Positions 50,945 to 59,562 of a stretch of 64,000 bases of DNA are shown piece by piece (within the stretch, counting starts at the first letter, position 1; the number at the start of each line of letters is the position of its first letter). Source of the stretch: Paracoccaceae bacterium (GTDB taxonomy: Bacteria > Pseudomonadota > Alphaproteobacteria > Rhodobacterales > Rhodobacteraceae); the NCBI GenBank assembly GCA_020446815.1, contig JAGRDY010000034.1, forward strand, positions 1 through 64,000. Direction: 5' to 3'. Position numbers and translations under genes: made by a program. Under the pieces are notes generated by a model, which saw only the letters and a program-made list of their open reading frames with translations, was not told the origin of the DNA and did no database searches.

Positions 50945-53646
50945 TGGTGCCCTTCAAGATACTCGTCGCGGTTTGCCTGGCCTATGTCTGCATGTTGTTC
51001 ATGGTGGCCTTCGCCGCCGAAAGGCGGGCCCAGCGCGGGCAGATCGGCTGGTTGCGTTCGCCCCTGGTCTATACGCTGTCGCTGTCGATCTACTGCACGG
51101 CCTGGACCTTTTACGGCGCGGTCGGCTATGCGGCGCGGTCGGGGCTGGAATTCGTCACGATCTATCTCGGGCCGACGCTGGTGCTGGTGGGCTGGTGGTG
51201 GGTGTTGCGCAAGCTGGTACGGATCGGGCGCAGCCAGCATGTCACTTCGATCGCCGATCTGATTTCGGCGCGTTACGGCAAGTCGAATGTTCTGGGCGTG
51301 ATCGTCACGCTGATGTCGGTGGTGGCGGCGACCCCCTATATCGCGTTGCAATTGCAGTCGGTGACGCTGTCATTCGGTGTATTTGCCTCTGGCGCGCCCG
51401 AGGGCTGGGCCACACCCGATCAGGGGGCGACGACATTGTGGCTGGCGGGGGGGCTGACGCTTTTCACCATCCTCTTCGGCACCCGCAATCTTGACGCCAA
51501 TGAACGTCATCACGGCGTGGTCATGGCGATCGCGCTGGAAGCGGTGGTCAAGCTGGTGGCGTTGCTGGCCGTGGGCATCTTTACCGTCTGGAGCGTGGCC
51601 GGCGGCTTTGTCGATGTGCTGGCGCGCATCGATGCCTCGCCCATCGCAGACTGGCCGCTGGCGCCGGGGCGCTGGATCGGGCTGACCTTCGTTTCGGCGG
51701 CGGCGGTGCTGACCTTGCCACGGATGTTTCAGGTGATGGTGGTCGAGAATTCCGACGAGCGGCATCTGGCGACCGCTTCCTGGGCCTTCCCTCTCTATCT
51801 GATGCTGATGAGCCTGTTCGTCATCCCCATCGCGGTGGTGGGGCTGCAAGCCTTGCCGGAAGGGGCCAACCCCGATTTGTTCGTGCTGACGCTGCCCTTG
51901 ACCCAAGGGCAGGGAAAGCTGGCGATGCTGGCGTTTCTGGGAGGCTTTTCCTCGGCCACCTCGATGGTCATCGTGGCGGCGATCGCATTGGCGACGATGG
52001 TGTCGAACCATGTCGTCACCCCCCTGTGGCTTAGCCTGCGGCGCGGGGGGACACGCGCGCCGGGCGATGTGCGCGGCCTCGTGCTGATGTCGCGGCGCCT
52101 GTCGATCGCGGGCATTTTGGCGCTTGGCTATGGCTATTACCGGCTGTCGGGCGGCGGCGCGGCGCTGGCGGCGATCGGATTGATTTCCTTCGTGGGCGCG
52201 GCACAGATCCTGCCGTGTCTGCTTGGGGGCATCTTCTGGCGCGGAGGCACCGGGACGGGTGCGGCGCTTGGTCTTGGCACGGGGTTTCTGGTCTGGCTCT
52301 ACACGCTTTATCTGCCGTCTTTCGGCACTGGCGGGCTGTTGTCAGAGACGCTGATGACGGCGGGGCCATGGGGGATCGGCTGGCTCAGGCCACAGGCCTT
52401 GCTGGGGATCGACACGCTCGACCCGCTGTTGCATGCCATCTTCTGGTCTCTGGTTCTCAATACCGCGGGTTATGTCCTGGGCTCGCTGGCAACCTTTCCA
52501 GGGCCGGTGGAGCGGATGCAGGGTGTGGCCTTCGTCAATGTCTTTGACCACGATCCAGTAGCGCGCGGATGGTCGCGCGGCGGCGCCGAGGCCGAGGATC
52601 TTCTGGCGATGAGCCAGGGCATTCTGGGCGCCGAGGAAGCCCAGCAGTTTTTCCAGCGCGAGGCCGAAGCCCAGGGCAAGGCCGGATTCCTGCCCGAAAC
52701 CACGCCGGATTTCATCGAACGGCTGGAGCGCAGGCTCGGCGGCGCGGTGGGGGCGGCAACGGCCCATGCGATGATCGCCCAGTTCGCGGTGGGCGCGGTG
52801 GTTTCGGCGCAGGATCTGATGGCGGTGGCCTCCGAGGCGCAGCAGATTCTGGAATACTCGACCCAGCTTGAAGCGAAATCCGATGAACTGGCGCGCACCG
52901 CGCGGCAATTGACGGAAGCCAATGACAAACTGACCGAACTTTCTGTGCAAAAGGATGCTTTCCTGAGTCAGATCAGCCATGAATTGCGAACGCCGATGAC
53001 CTCGATCAGGGCGTTTTCGGAAATCTTGATGGATCGCGATCTGGCCAGTGACATGCAGCAGAAATACGCGGGCATCATCCATGACGAAACCATCCGGCTG
53101 ACCCGGCTTCTGGATGATCTTCTGGATCTGTCGGTGCTGGAAAACCGCAAGATGAAGCTGAACATCAAGGTGGCCAACCTGCATGATCTGATCGACCGCG
53201 CTGTGCGCTCGGCCAGCAATATCCGGCCCGAGCGGGACTTTGCCATTCGCCGGGACGTTTCGTCCGAACATATGCCGGTGGTCACCGATACCGACCGGCT
53301 GGTGCAGGTTTTCATCAATCTGGTGTCCAACGCGCGCAAATATTGCGATGCGCCGCGCGCCGAAATGACCATCCATGCCCGTCAGCGCAAGGGGGGGATC
53401 ATCGTCGATTTCATCGACAACGGTTCGGGGATAGCCGGCAAGGCGCAAACCGTGGTCTTCGAGAAATTCACCCGCCTGACCGATACGGCGCGGGCGGGCG
53501 GGGCGGGGCTCGGGCTGGCGATCTGCCGCGAGATCATGGCCAATCTCGGTGGCACCATCGCCTATCTGCCGGGGCAGGGGGGGGCGGCCTTTCGTGTCAC
53601 CCTGCCGATACGCCCCGGCGGCCGATCCGACAATGCCGATGGCTGA
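50944..53646 (+). CDS. crbS: CrbS-like SLC5 transporter-histidine kinase
   Basis: 900-residue sensor in which a sodium:solute symporter (residues about 1-540, some 13 membrane segments; YTLSLSIYCTAWTFYGAVGYAA, FTILFGTRNLDANERHHG) is fused through a STAC-like region (about 545-640) to a histidine kinase. The dimerisation helix has His679 (QISHELRTPMTSIRAFSEI); NLVSNARKY, FIDNGSGI and GAGLGLAI are the N, G1 and G2 boxes. CrbS proteins couple acetate sensing or uptake to acs expression. There is no receiver domain; the partner is presumably the CheY-like gene upstream. Confidence 0.9.
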   Translation: MVPFKILVAVCLAYVCMLFMVAFAAERRAQRGQIGWLRSPLVYTLSLSIYCTAWTFYGAVGYAARSGLEFVTIYLGPTLVLVGWWWVLRKLVRIGRSQHVTSIADLISARYGKSNVLGVIVTLMSVVAATPYIALQLQSVTLSFGVFASGAPEGWATPDQGATTLWLAGGLTLFTILFGTRNLDANERHHGVVMAIALEAVVKLVALLAVGIFTVWSVAGGFVDVLARIDASPIADWPLAPGRWIGLTFVSAAAVLTLPRMFQVMVVENSDERHLATASWAFPLYLMLMSLFVIPIAVVGLQALPEGANPDLFVLTLPLTQGQGKLAMLAFLGGFSSATSMVIVAAIALATMVSNHVVTPLWLSLRRGGTRAPGDVRGLVLMSRRLSIAGILALGYGYYRLSGGGAALAAIGLISFVGAAQILPCLLGGIFWRGGTGTGAALGLGTGFLVWLYTLYLPSFGTGGLLSETLMTAGPWGIGWLRPQALLGIDTLDPLLHAIFWSLVLNTAGYVLGSLATFPGPVERMQGVAFVNVFDHDPVARGWSRGGAEAEDLLAMSQGILGAEEAQQFFQREAEAQGKAGFLPETTPDFIERLERRLGGAVGAATAHAMIAQFAVGAVVSAQDLMAVASEAQQILEYSTQLEAKSDELARTARQLTEANDKLTELSVQKDAFLSQISHELRTPMTSIRAFSEILMDRDLASDMQQKYAGIIHDETIRLTRLLDDLLDLSVLENRKMKLNIKVANLHDLIDRAVRSASNIRPERDFAIRRDVSSEHMPVVTDTDRLVQVFINLVSNARKYCDAPRAEMTIHARQRKGGIIVDFIDNGSGIAGKAQTVVFEKFTRLTDTARAGGAGLGLAICREIMANLGGTIAYLPGQGGAAFRVTLPIRPGGRSDNADG

Positions 53647-54079
53647 TCGGGCGAAGGCAAAGCCGGTGATTTCGCGCACCTGCGATGAGATGATCGCCCG
53701 GATGGCCCCCGATCTGCGCCCCGGAGAGTTCGTTTTCGTCACCACCCGCGAGGACAGTCTGGCCCAGACGTTGCTGCCCGGAGCCGTCGCCCTGTTTCGC
53801 GAGGATGAGGGGTTTTCGCTGATCGTTCCGCTGGCCCTGGCTCAGGACAGCGGGCTGGGCGTCGATCATCCGATGCGGTGCATCACGCTCAGCGTCCATT
53901 CGGCGCTCGACGGGGTCGGGTTGACGGCGGCGGTGTCGGCGGCGCTCGGCCGGCAGGGGGTTCCTTGCAACATGGTGGCGGCCTATCACCACGATCATGT
54001 CTTCGTCCCTTCGGCGATGGCCGAACGCGCCCTGGCCATACTGGCCGCTTTGCAGGCATCCGGCCAGGACGGCGGGTAA
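53639..54079 (+). CDS. ACT-domain protein
   Basis: 146-residue protein with the pattern of tandem ACT-like folds: LRPGEFVFVTTREDS, GFSLIVPLALAQD, CITLSVHSALDGVGLTAAVSAAL and VPCNMVAAYHHDHVFVPSAMAERALAIL. This is the stand-alone 'ACT domain-containing' family (CASTOR-like fold) common in proteobacteria; ligand probably an amino acid. The start overlaps the crbS end by 8 nt; ATG 53633 is an alternative. Confidence 0.8.
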   Translation: MADRAKAKPVISRTCDEMIARMAPDLRPGEFVFVTTREDSLAQTLLPGAVALFREDEGFSLIVPLALAQDSGLGVDHPMRCITLSVHSALDGVGLTAAVSAALGRQGVPCNMVAAYHHDHVFVPSAMAERALAILAALQASGQDGG

Positions 54080-54164
54080 TGCGGCCGTGTGCGCGGCCGG
54101 GCGCATCAATACTTTGCTAACGCCGTTATGCCAGACCGGTTGCAGCAAGGGCCGGGAACCGGGC

Positions 54165-55202
54165 ATGAACGATACGTCGCCCCCATCTGTGTTGAAGCGC
54201 AAGGTCGAGGCGGGGGCGCCCTTCTCGGGGCGCATGGTCATGACGCCGAAAAAGGCGTTGCAGCAGGCTCTGGCCAAGACCGCGCAGGATTTGATGCAAT
54301 TGCCGGTCGAGCCGATATCGCTGCGCGAAACGCGCCTGTCGCTGGCCGAGATCCCCGAACATCTGGATGAACGGGCCTTGCTGGCGATTCTGTCGGGGCC
54401 GGGCGAAGCGCTGGGGCTGGCGGCATTGTCGCCCGCAACCCTGGCGACACTGATCGAAATGCAGACCACCGGGCGCATCGCGGCCGGCACCGTGGCGGCG
54501 CGCCGCCCGACCCGGACCGATGCCGCCATGTCGACGGGGTTCATCAACCAGGTGCTGGGCGAGGTGGAGGTGCTTCTGGCGGCCGACCCGGCGATCGCCT
54601 GGGCCGGCGGGTTTCAGTATTCTTCCTATCTCGACGACCCGCGTCCGCTGGCGCTTTTGCTTGAGGATGTGGCCTATCGCACTTTCCAGATCACCCTTCG
54701 GTTTGGCGAGGCCGGCGCGCGCGAAGGCCGGTTCTTTCTGGCCCTTCCCGCGGAAGGGCGCGGGCCGGGCGGTGCCGCTTCGGGCGCGAATGCGGCCGAG
54801 GGCGGCGGCGGCGCGCTGCTTCGGGTTCAGGCGGAATGGGGGGCGCGGATCGAACAGGCGGTCCTGGCGGCGCGCACCCCGATCGAGGTTGTCCTGGAAC
54901 GGCTGTCGCTGTCTTTGGGCGAGGTGATGGCGCTGCAACCCGGATCGCTGGTGCGGTTGCCGCCAAAGGCGCTTGACCATGTGCGCATCGAAGGCAGCGG
55001 CCGCCGCTTCGTCGCCCATGCCAAGCTGGGTCAATGCGGTGACAAGCTGGCGGTGCGGGTGTTCATGGGTCGGCAAGGGGCGGCAAATGAGCCCGCCGCG
55101 CACAAGGCGCAACCCCTGAAGAAAGCCCTGCCCGGGCAGCAGGAAAACCCGAAAGAGGCATCCGGCAACACGCCGGAAAACGGTGCGAGCAAAGATGCCT
55201 GA
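54165..55202 (+). CDS. FliM/FliN C-terminal-domain (flagellar switch-like) protein
   Basis: 345-residue protein. The middle (GFINQVLGEVEVLLAADPA, DVAYRTFQITLRFG) resembles the FliM middle domain in a degraded form, and the C-terminal part (AARTPIEVVLERLSLSLGEVMALQPGSLVRLPPKALDHVRIE) is a clear FliN/FliM surface-presentation domain. It ends in a 45-residue Gln/Lys/Asn-rich tail. The N-terminal CheY-binding motif of true FliM is not evident. No other flagellar gene is visible nearby, so whether it is the motor's FliM or an accessory is open. Confidence 0.75.
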   Translation: MNDTSPPSVLKRKVEAGAPFSGRMVMTPKKALQQALAKTAQDLMQLPVEPISLRETRLSLAEIPEHLDERALLAILSGPGEALGLAALSPATLATLIEMQTTGRIAAGTVAARRPTRTDAAMSTGFINQVLGEVEVLLAADPAIAWAGGFQYSSYLDDPRPLALLLEDVAYRTFQITLRFGEAGAREGRFFLALPAEGRGPGGAASGANAAEGGGGALLRVQAEWGARIEQAVLAARTPIEVVLERLSLSLGEVMALQPGSLVRLPPKALDHVRIEGSGRRFVAHAKLGQCGDKLAVRVFMGRQGAANEPAAHKAQPLKKALPGQQENPKEASGNTPENGASKDA

Positions 55203-55354
55203 CCGCATCGGTCACTGTGGTTTCGCCGGTAATCGGGCGGCATGAACCGCGCCCCGGTGAAATGGCGGGTCGAGGGATGATGCAGCGCCATTTTCGCCGG
55301 GATGCCCGACCCCGTTGTGGGTGGCGCCCCGCCTGGCCGCCCGGCAGACCTGCT

Positions 55355-55777
55355 TCAGCCGATTGGGGCCGCAAGCGCCGCCCTGAAAGGCTCGAGGTCG
55401 TAGCCCCATCGTGCCGCCGCCGCGATCAGTTCATCGGCGCAAACATCGCCTGCCTGCGCCAGCGCCCAGACGATCGACGACCGGTTTCCCGATGCGCAAT
55501 AGGCAAAGACCGGGCCCTCTGCCGTTGTCATCGCCTTCTTTTGTGCGCCGATGTTGTCGCGGCTGATCGCGCCGCCGGTGACCGGGTTCATCACGAACTC
55601 CATCCCTGCCGCCTCGACCAGCGCGCGAATTCGGTCGGCGTGGATTTCGGGTGGTATCTCGCTGTCGGGGCGGTTGCAGATGACCCGCACGAATCCGGCG
55701 GATCTGATCGCCGCCACGTCGGCCGGAAAGATTTGCGGCGAAACCGCATAGATGGGTGTCAGGTTGCGGGGGCGCAT
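55355..55777 (-). CDS. TIGR01244-family phosphatase-like / sulfur transferase protein
   Basis: 140-residue protein with a dual-specificity-phosphatase-like fold: IYAVSPQIFPADVAAIRSAGFVRVICNRPDSE and the P-loop FAYCASGNRSS (C-x5-R). The family (TIGR01244, Blh-like N-domain) is often annotated as sulfur transferase and occurs with persulfide-handling genes. The Cys and Arg of the loop are present. It stands alone, convergent to the FliM-like gene. Confidence 0.82.
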   Translation of the reverse strand: MRPRNLTPIYAVSPQIFPADVAAIRSAGFVRVICNRPDSEIPPEIHADRIRALVEAAGMEFVMNPVTGGAISRDNIGAQKKAMTTAEGPVFAYCASGNRSSIVWALAQAGDVCADELIAAAARWGYDLEPFRAALAAPIG

Positions 55778-56077
55778 TCTGCTCTCCTCGGGTGGCCTGC
55801 CGGCGATGGCCGGCCGGTAGGTCCGAACTCCCGATCATACCGGCGTTCGTGGCCATTGAAAAGACCGGCCCGCCAAAGCCTCCCGATCTGGCCGTTCCGC
55901 TCGATTCGGCCGCCGGGCCGACACAGGGCCGGCCCGCGCCCCCGGGGCGAGGCTGCCGGCGGCGGCCGGGCCTTCTGGCGCGCGTATCCGCAGGGCCTGC
56001 CGGAGGATTGTCTGCGCCCGATGCAATACATATATCATCCCTGAAACGGGATCGCGCCGTTACCGCACATCGCATGT
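55778..56077. other. Intergenic stretch, no gene
   Basis: About 300 bases between the divergent TIGR01244 and DksA-like genes. Open frames on both strands lack start signals and consist of GC-biased filler. The right edge carries an FNR-like site; nothing else is recognised. Confidence 0.5.
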
Positions 56078-56091
56078 TTGACTTGCATCAA
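56078..56091. promoter_or_regulatory. FNR/Anr-like site upstream of the DksA-like gene
   Basis: TTGAC-TTGC-ATCAA differs from the FNR consensus TTGAT-N4-ATCAA in one base of the left arm. It is centred about 61 bp before the DksA-like start, suited to activation under low oxygen by FnrL. Confidence 0.55.
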
Positions 56092-56145
56092 AGCGGGTTA
56101 CAGACGAGCCTGTGAAGATTGGCGTGAGAGGCAAAGGAGTGAGAG

Positions 56146-56463
56146 ATGAAATCGGACGCGCGCCGCAGGGCCCAGATGGAAGCCCGCAAGGCCTACCTGT
56201 TGCGGCGTATCGCCGGGATCGGGGCCGAGCTTGACAGCCATGAGGCCAAGGATTGGGAAGAGATGGCGGTAGAGCGTGAAACCGATGAGGTTCTCGAAGA
56301 TCTCGGGCAGGCGGCCCAGCAGGAACTGCGGATGATAGACGCGGCCCTGGCGCGTATGGATGAAAACGAATATGGCGATTGTGTGCGCTGCGGTGCGCGG
56401 ATTTCCGAGGAACGCCTCGATCTGATTCCGGCCACGCCTTTTTGTCCCAATTGCGCCGCCTAG
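56146..56463 (+). CDS. TraR/DksA-family zinc-finger protein
   Basis: 105-residue DksA-like protein. An N-terminal coiled coil (RKAYLLRRIAGIGAEL, ETDEVLEDLGQAAQQELRMIDAAL) is followed by a C4 zinc finger, CVRCGARISEERL...CPNC. DksA relatives insert the coiled coil into the RNA-polymerase secondary channel and act with ppGpp; this one is shorter than classical DksA (about 150 residues). The Asp-Ala tip motif is not evident, so its effect may differ. GGAG-type site before the ATG. Confidence 0.88.
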   Translation: MKSDARRRAQMEARKAYLLRRIAGIGAELDSHEAKDWEEMAVERETDEVLEDLGQAAQQELRMIDAALARMDENEYGDCVRCGARISEERLDLIPATPFCPNCAA

Positions 56464-56580
56464 GGTGTTGCCCCTGCGGTCCGCGTCGCAGGCGAATGGC
56501 TTTTGGAGCAGCAAGTCATTGCCAATGCTGGCATTCGCCGTAGAATTGCGCGCAGTGTAACGCATCCGAAAAGGGCCGAG

Positions 56581-58653
56581 ATGCCGGAACCTGTCGCAAA
56601 CCGTGTCACCGACGGCGTGGCCGTGATCACCATCGACAACCCGCCGGTCAATGCCTTGTCGGCCCCGGTGCGTGCGGGGTTGGCGGCCGCGCTTAGCGAG
56701 GCCGAAACCAGTGCTTCGGTGCGCGTCATCGTGCTGGCGGCGCGCGGGCGAAGCTGGCCGGTGGGGGCGGATATCCACGAATTCGACAAGCCGCCCGTCG
56801 GCCCGCCTTTGTCCGAGATTTGCACGGCCATCGCGCTTTGCCCCAAACCTGTGCTGGCCGCGCTGCATGGCACGGCCCTGGGCGGCGGGCTGGAGCTTGC
56901 GCTGGTGGCCGATTACCGCCTGGCCGCGGCAGGCACCCGGCTGGGGTTTCCGGAAGTGTCGCTGGGGTTGTTGCCTGGTGCCGGGGGCACCCAGCGGCTG
57001 CCGCGCCTGATCGGGCCCAAGGCGGCGCTCGGGATGATGTTGTCGGGGCTGCCGATGCTGGCAAGGCGGGGGGTTGAACTGGGGCTGATTGACGAGGTGG
57101 TCACGGGCGATGTCGCCGTCGCGGCCGAGGAACTGGCGCAAAAGGTGGTCTCGGGGCTGCGCAGGCTGCGCCCCGGCCCACGGCCGGACCGGCTGCGCGA
57201 AGATCCGGCCCAGAGTCTGGCAGCCATCGCGGATGCACGAAAGGGCCTGCTGGGCCGGCGGCTGCCTGCGCCGGTACGCATCATCGACTGTGTCGAGGCG
57301 GCGCTGCTCTTGCCCGAAGAAGAGGGGGCGGCCTATGAAGCGGTCGCCTTTGGCGATCTGGTGGAATCGTCGCAATCGGCGGCGTTGCGCCATGCCTTCA
57401 TCGCCGAACGCCGCGCCGGACACCCGCCGGAGCTGGAAGGTGTCTTGCCGCGCCCGGTCGCCCAGGTCGGGGTGATCGGCGCCGGGCCGGAAGGAACCGC
57501 CGCCACCTTGATGCTTCTCGCGGCCGGCTATTCGGTGATCCTGTTCGACCGCGTGACCGGCACGCTGGCCGAGGGGCTGGAACGGATTGCCACGGCCCAT
57601 GAAATGGCTGTCGCGGCAGGAACGCTGTCGCCCGAACAACGTGAGGAAGCCTGGGACAGGGTCAGCGGTGCGGCTTCGCTGGCCGGTCTGGCCGCCTGCG
57701 ATCTGGTGATCGAGGCGACCGATCTGGACGAACCGGGCGTGGCGCGCCTGTTTGCCGAACTGGAGCGCGAATTGCGCCCCAGCACGGTGCTGGCGACGAC
57801 CCATGGCGGCATCGACATCGACCGCCTGGCCGGGGCCGGCAGCCGCGCCGACGATGTGATCGGGGTCTATTTTCACGACTATCAGGCCAACAAGCGATTG
57901 GTCGAGATCGTGACCGGAACAGCCACCGCGCCAGCCGTGACCGCGACCATCCTGGCATTGGTCCGCAAGACCGGCAAACTGGCGGTGCGCGCCCGCTCTG
58001 GTGCGGGGATGATCAGCCAAAGGCTGATGAGGGCCTATCATCTGATGGCGGAGGCGCTGATGGAGGCGGGCGCCTCGCCCTATGACATCGACCGCGCGAT
58101 GGTTTCGTTCGGGTTTCGCCACGGCCCCTGCCAGGCTCTCGATCTGGAGGGGCTGGAAGGGAGCGCGGGGGGTGTGCCCGGCGGGTCCGCCCCCCCGACG
58201 ATCCGCCAGCGGCTGGTGGCGGCAGGCCGGCTGGGGCGCGACGCCGGGCGCGGCTTTTACCGTTATGACGAGACCGGGCGCGGCGCGGAAGACCCCGAGG
58301 TGCTTGAACTGATTGAATCCGTCCGGCGCGACAAGGGGATTGCCGCAAGATCGGTTTCGGGGCGCGAAATCCGTCACCGGGCCGTGGCGGCGATGGCCAA
58401 CGAAGGCGCGCGTCTACTGGGCGAAGGTGTCGCAAGCTGCCCGTTGGACATCGATCTGGTGATGCTGGCGGGGTTCGGCTTTCCGCGCTGGCGCGGCGGG
58501 CCGATGCAGACCGCCGATCAGGCCGGTCTTTTGCGCATTCGCAACGACTTGCGCGATTACGCCCGCGAGGATGCGGATTTCTGGCAGCCCGCCGATCTCT
58601 GGGACGATCTGATCAAGAACGGACGGAAATTCGCCGATCTGAACGGCGGCTGA
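56581..58653 (+). CDS. fadJ: Bifunctional enoyl-CoA hydratase / 3-hydroxyacyl-CoA dehydrogenase
   Basis: 690-residue multifunctional beta-oxidation protein. The crotonase domain (about 1-190) has NPPVNALSAPVR, HGTALGGGLELALVADYRLA and GFPEVSLGLLPGAGGTQRLPR with both catalytic glutamates (one in LELALV-region, one in PEVSLG). The NAD-binding domain starts VGVIGAGPEGTAATLML (about residue 297; the fingerprint's usual GxMGxG reads GPEGTA here). Two C-terminal 3HCDH domains follow (SGAGMISQRLMRAYHLMAEAL; FGFPRWRGGPMQTAD). The start at 56581 fits the family. FadJ-like rather than FadB-like by length. Confidence 0.92.
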   Translation: MPEPVANRVTDGVAVITIDNPPVNALSAPVRAGLAAALSEAETSASVRVIVLAARGRSWPVGADIHEFDKPPVGPPLSEICTAIALCPKPVLAALHGTALGGGLELALVADYRLAAAGTRLGFPEVSLGLLPGAGGTQRLPRLIGPKAALGMMLSGLPMLARRGVELGLIDEVVTGDVAVAAEELAQKVVSGLRRLRPGPRPDRLREDPAQSLAAIADARKGLLGRRLPAPVRIIDCVEAALLLPEEEGAAYEAVAFGDLVESSQSAALRHAFIAERRAGHPPELEGVLPRPVAQVGVIGAGPEGTAATLMLLAAGYSVILFDRVTGTLAEGLERIATAHEMAVAAGTLSPEQREEAWDRVSGAASLAGLAACDLVIEATDLDEPGVARLFAELERELRPSTVLATTHGGIDIDRLAGAGSRADDVIGVYFHDYQANKRLVEIVTGTATAPAVTATILALVRKTGKLAVRARSGAGMISQRLMRAYHLMAEALMEAGASPYDIDRAMVSFGFRHGPCQALDLEGLEGSAGGVPGGSAPPTIRQRLVAAGRLGRDAGRGFYRYDETGRGAEDPEVLELIESVRRDKGIAARSVSGREIRHRAVAAMANEGARLLGEGVASCPLDIDLVMLAGFGFPRWRGGPMQTADQAGLLRIRNDLRDYAREDADFWQPADLWDDLIKNGRKFADLNGG

Positions 58654-58717
58654 ATTTCACCCGGCCAAGCCACTCCGGCCCCTGGCCCTGGCCGTGTCAG
58701 GGCGCGCTCGGGCCGCC

Positions 58718-58933
58718 TCAGGCCAGGAAAACGCCGACCACCACCATCATCAACCCCAGCGCCGAGAGAAGCAGCGCGCCGAGATTGAGCGCCACGGCGC
58801 GTTGCAGCCGCGCCCGCAGCTGGGCGTCGGGCAGTCCCGCGCGCCTGGCCCTGGCCACGCCGATGATGCACCAGATCAATCCGGCAAGCCCCGCCACCGT
58901 CACCGCTGTCCCGATCCAGACGAGCCATTCCAT
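58718..58933 (-). CDS. Small two-helix membrane protein
   Basis: 71-residue protein: WLVWIGTAVTVAGLAGLIWCIIGVARARRAGLPD, a polar Arg-rich turn (LRARLQRAVA), then LNLGALLLSALGLMMVVVGVFLA. Both ends would face the periplasm with the basic loop inside. GAGGGAGAA lies 5 nt before the ATG at 58933. Typical of short conserved hypothetical proteins of Rhodobacteraceae; function unknown. Confidence 0.75.
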   Translation of the reverse strand: MEWLVWIGTAVTVAGLAGLIWCIIGVARARRAGLPDAQLRARLQRAVALNLGALLLSALGLMMVVVGVFLA

Positions 58934-59021
58934 TGCCGTTCTCCCTCGCTTTTGCGCGTGCCGCCTAACCTGAAACGCCGTCTCGGAGCAAGAGCAGGTC
59001 TTGAAGCGGCAGGTCCGAGCC

Positions 59022-59145
59022 TCTATAGCGCTTCGACTTGACCTTGAATCGCGTGTTCGCTGTCTCTCCCCTTCGGTCGAACGCGAAAAGCGGTGCCCGA
59101 TGCTTTGAGACGAAGCCGAAACGATTTGGTCAGAGGATCGACCAT
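59022..59145. repeat. Possible small dispersed intergenic repeat
   Basis: The run CTATAGCGCTTCGAC ... CGCGAAAAGCGGTGCCCGATG ... CGAAACGATTTGGTC resembles short dispersed intergenic elements of alphaproteobacteria. Its core GCGAAAAGCGGTGCC also occurs at 7241 of this window, preceded there too by CTCTCC at about the same distance. I cannot define its ends. Confidence 0.35.
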
Positions 59146-59163
59146 AGAGCCGGAGAATTGACC

Positions 59164-59424
59164 ATGAACGATGCGGTTTCTGATGCAAGCTACAGTGTCA
59201 CTGCCGATGAATTGCGCCAATTTATTGAGCGTTTCGAGCATCTTGAAGCGGAAAAGAAGGACATATCCGATCAGCAGAAAGAGGTGATGGCCGAAGCCAA
59301 GGGGCGCGGCTATGACACCAGGGTGATCCGCAAGGTGATTGCCCTGCGCAAGCGTGACAAGGATGATCTGGCCGAAGAAGAGGCCGTGCTGGAGATGTAC
59401 AAGGCAGCACTCGGGATGGCCTAG
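59164..59424 (+). CDS. DUF2312 protein (GapR-like)
   Basis: 86-residue alphaproteobacterial DUF2312 protein: ELRQFIERFEHLEAEKKDISDQQKEVMAEAKGRGYDTRVIRKVIALRK. The family includes GapR of Caulobacter, which binds overtwisted DNA ahead of polymerases as a helical tetramer. The three-helix pattern and the basic residues (KGRGYD, RKVIALRKR) that contact DNA are present. GGAG precedes the ATG. Stands alone. Confidence 0.93.
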   Translation: MNDAVSDASYSVTADELRQFIERFEHLEAEKKDISDQQKEVMAEAKGRGYDTRVIRKVIALRKRDKDDLAEEEAVLEMYKAALGMA

Positions 59425-59562
59425 CGATCGGGATCACCGGCTGGCCCGCAACGAATGGGGAGTTGGCGCTGCGCAGAGCCCCGATGGTGCCGGGCAGCGC
59501 GCGCTTTTCCGGAAGACAGGCCTAGACAGGCGGGAGGCGGTTGTGTTCCTGCCCCGCCGCTT

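Noticed and set aside
58173-58206. G-run/C-run palindrome within the beta-oxidation gene as an inserted repeat
   Set aside because: The stretch is in frame (SAGGVPGGSAPP), in a variable linker, and lacks the tail of the intergenic element at 45613.
56098-58377. 759-codon minus-strand open frame opposite the beta-oxidation gene
   Set aside because: Antisense to a clearly conserved enzyme; low-complexity Arg/Gln/Pro content.
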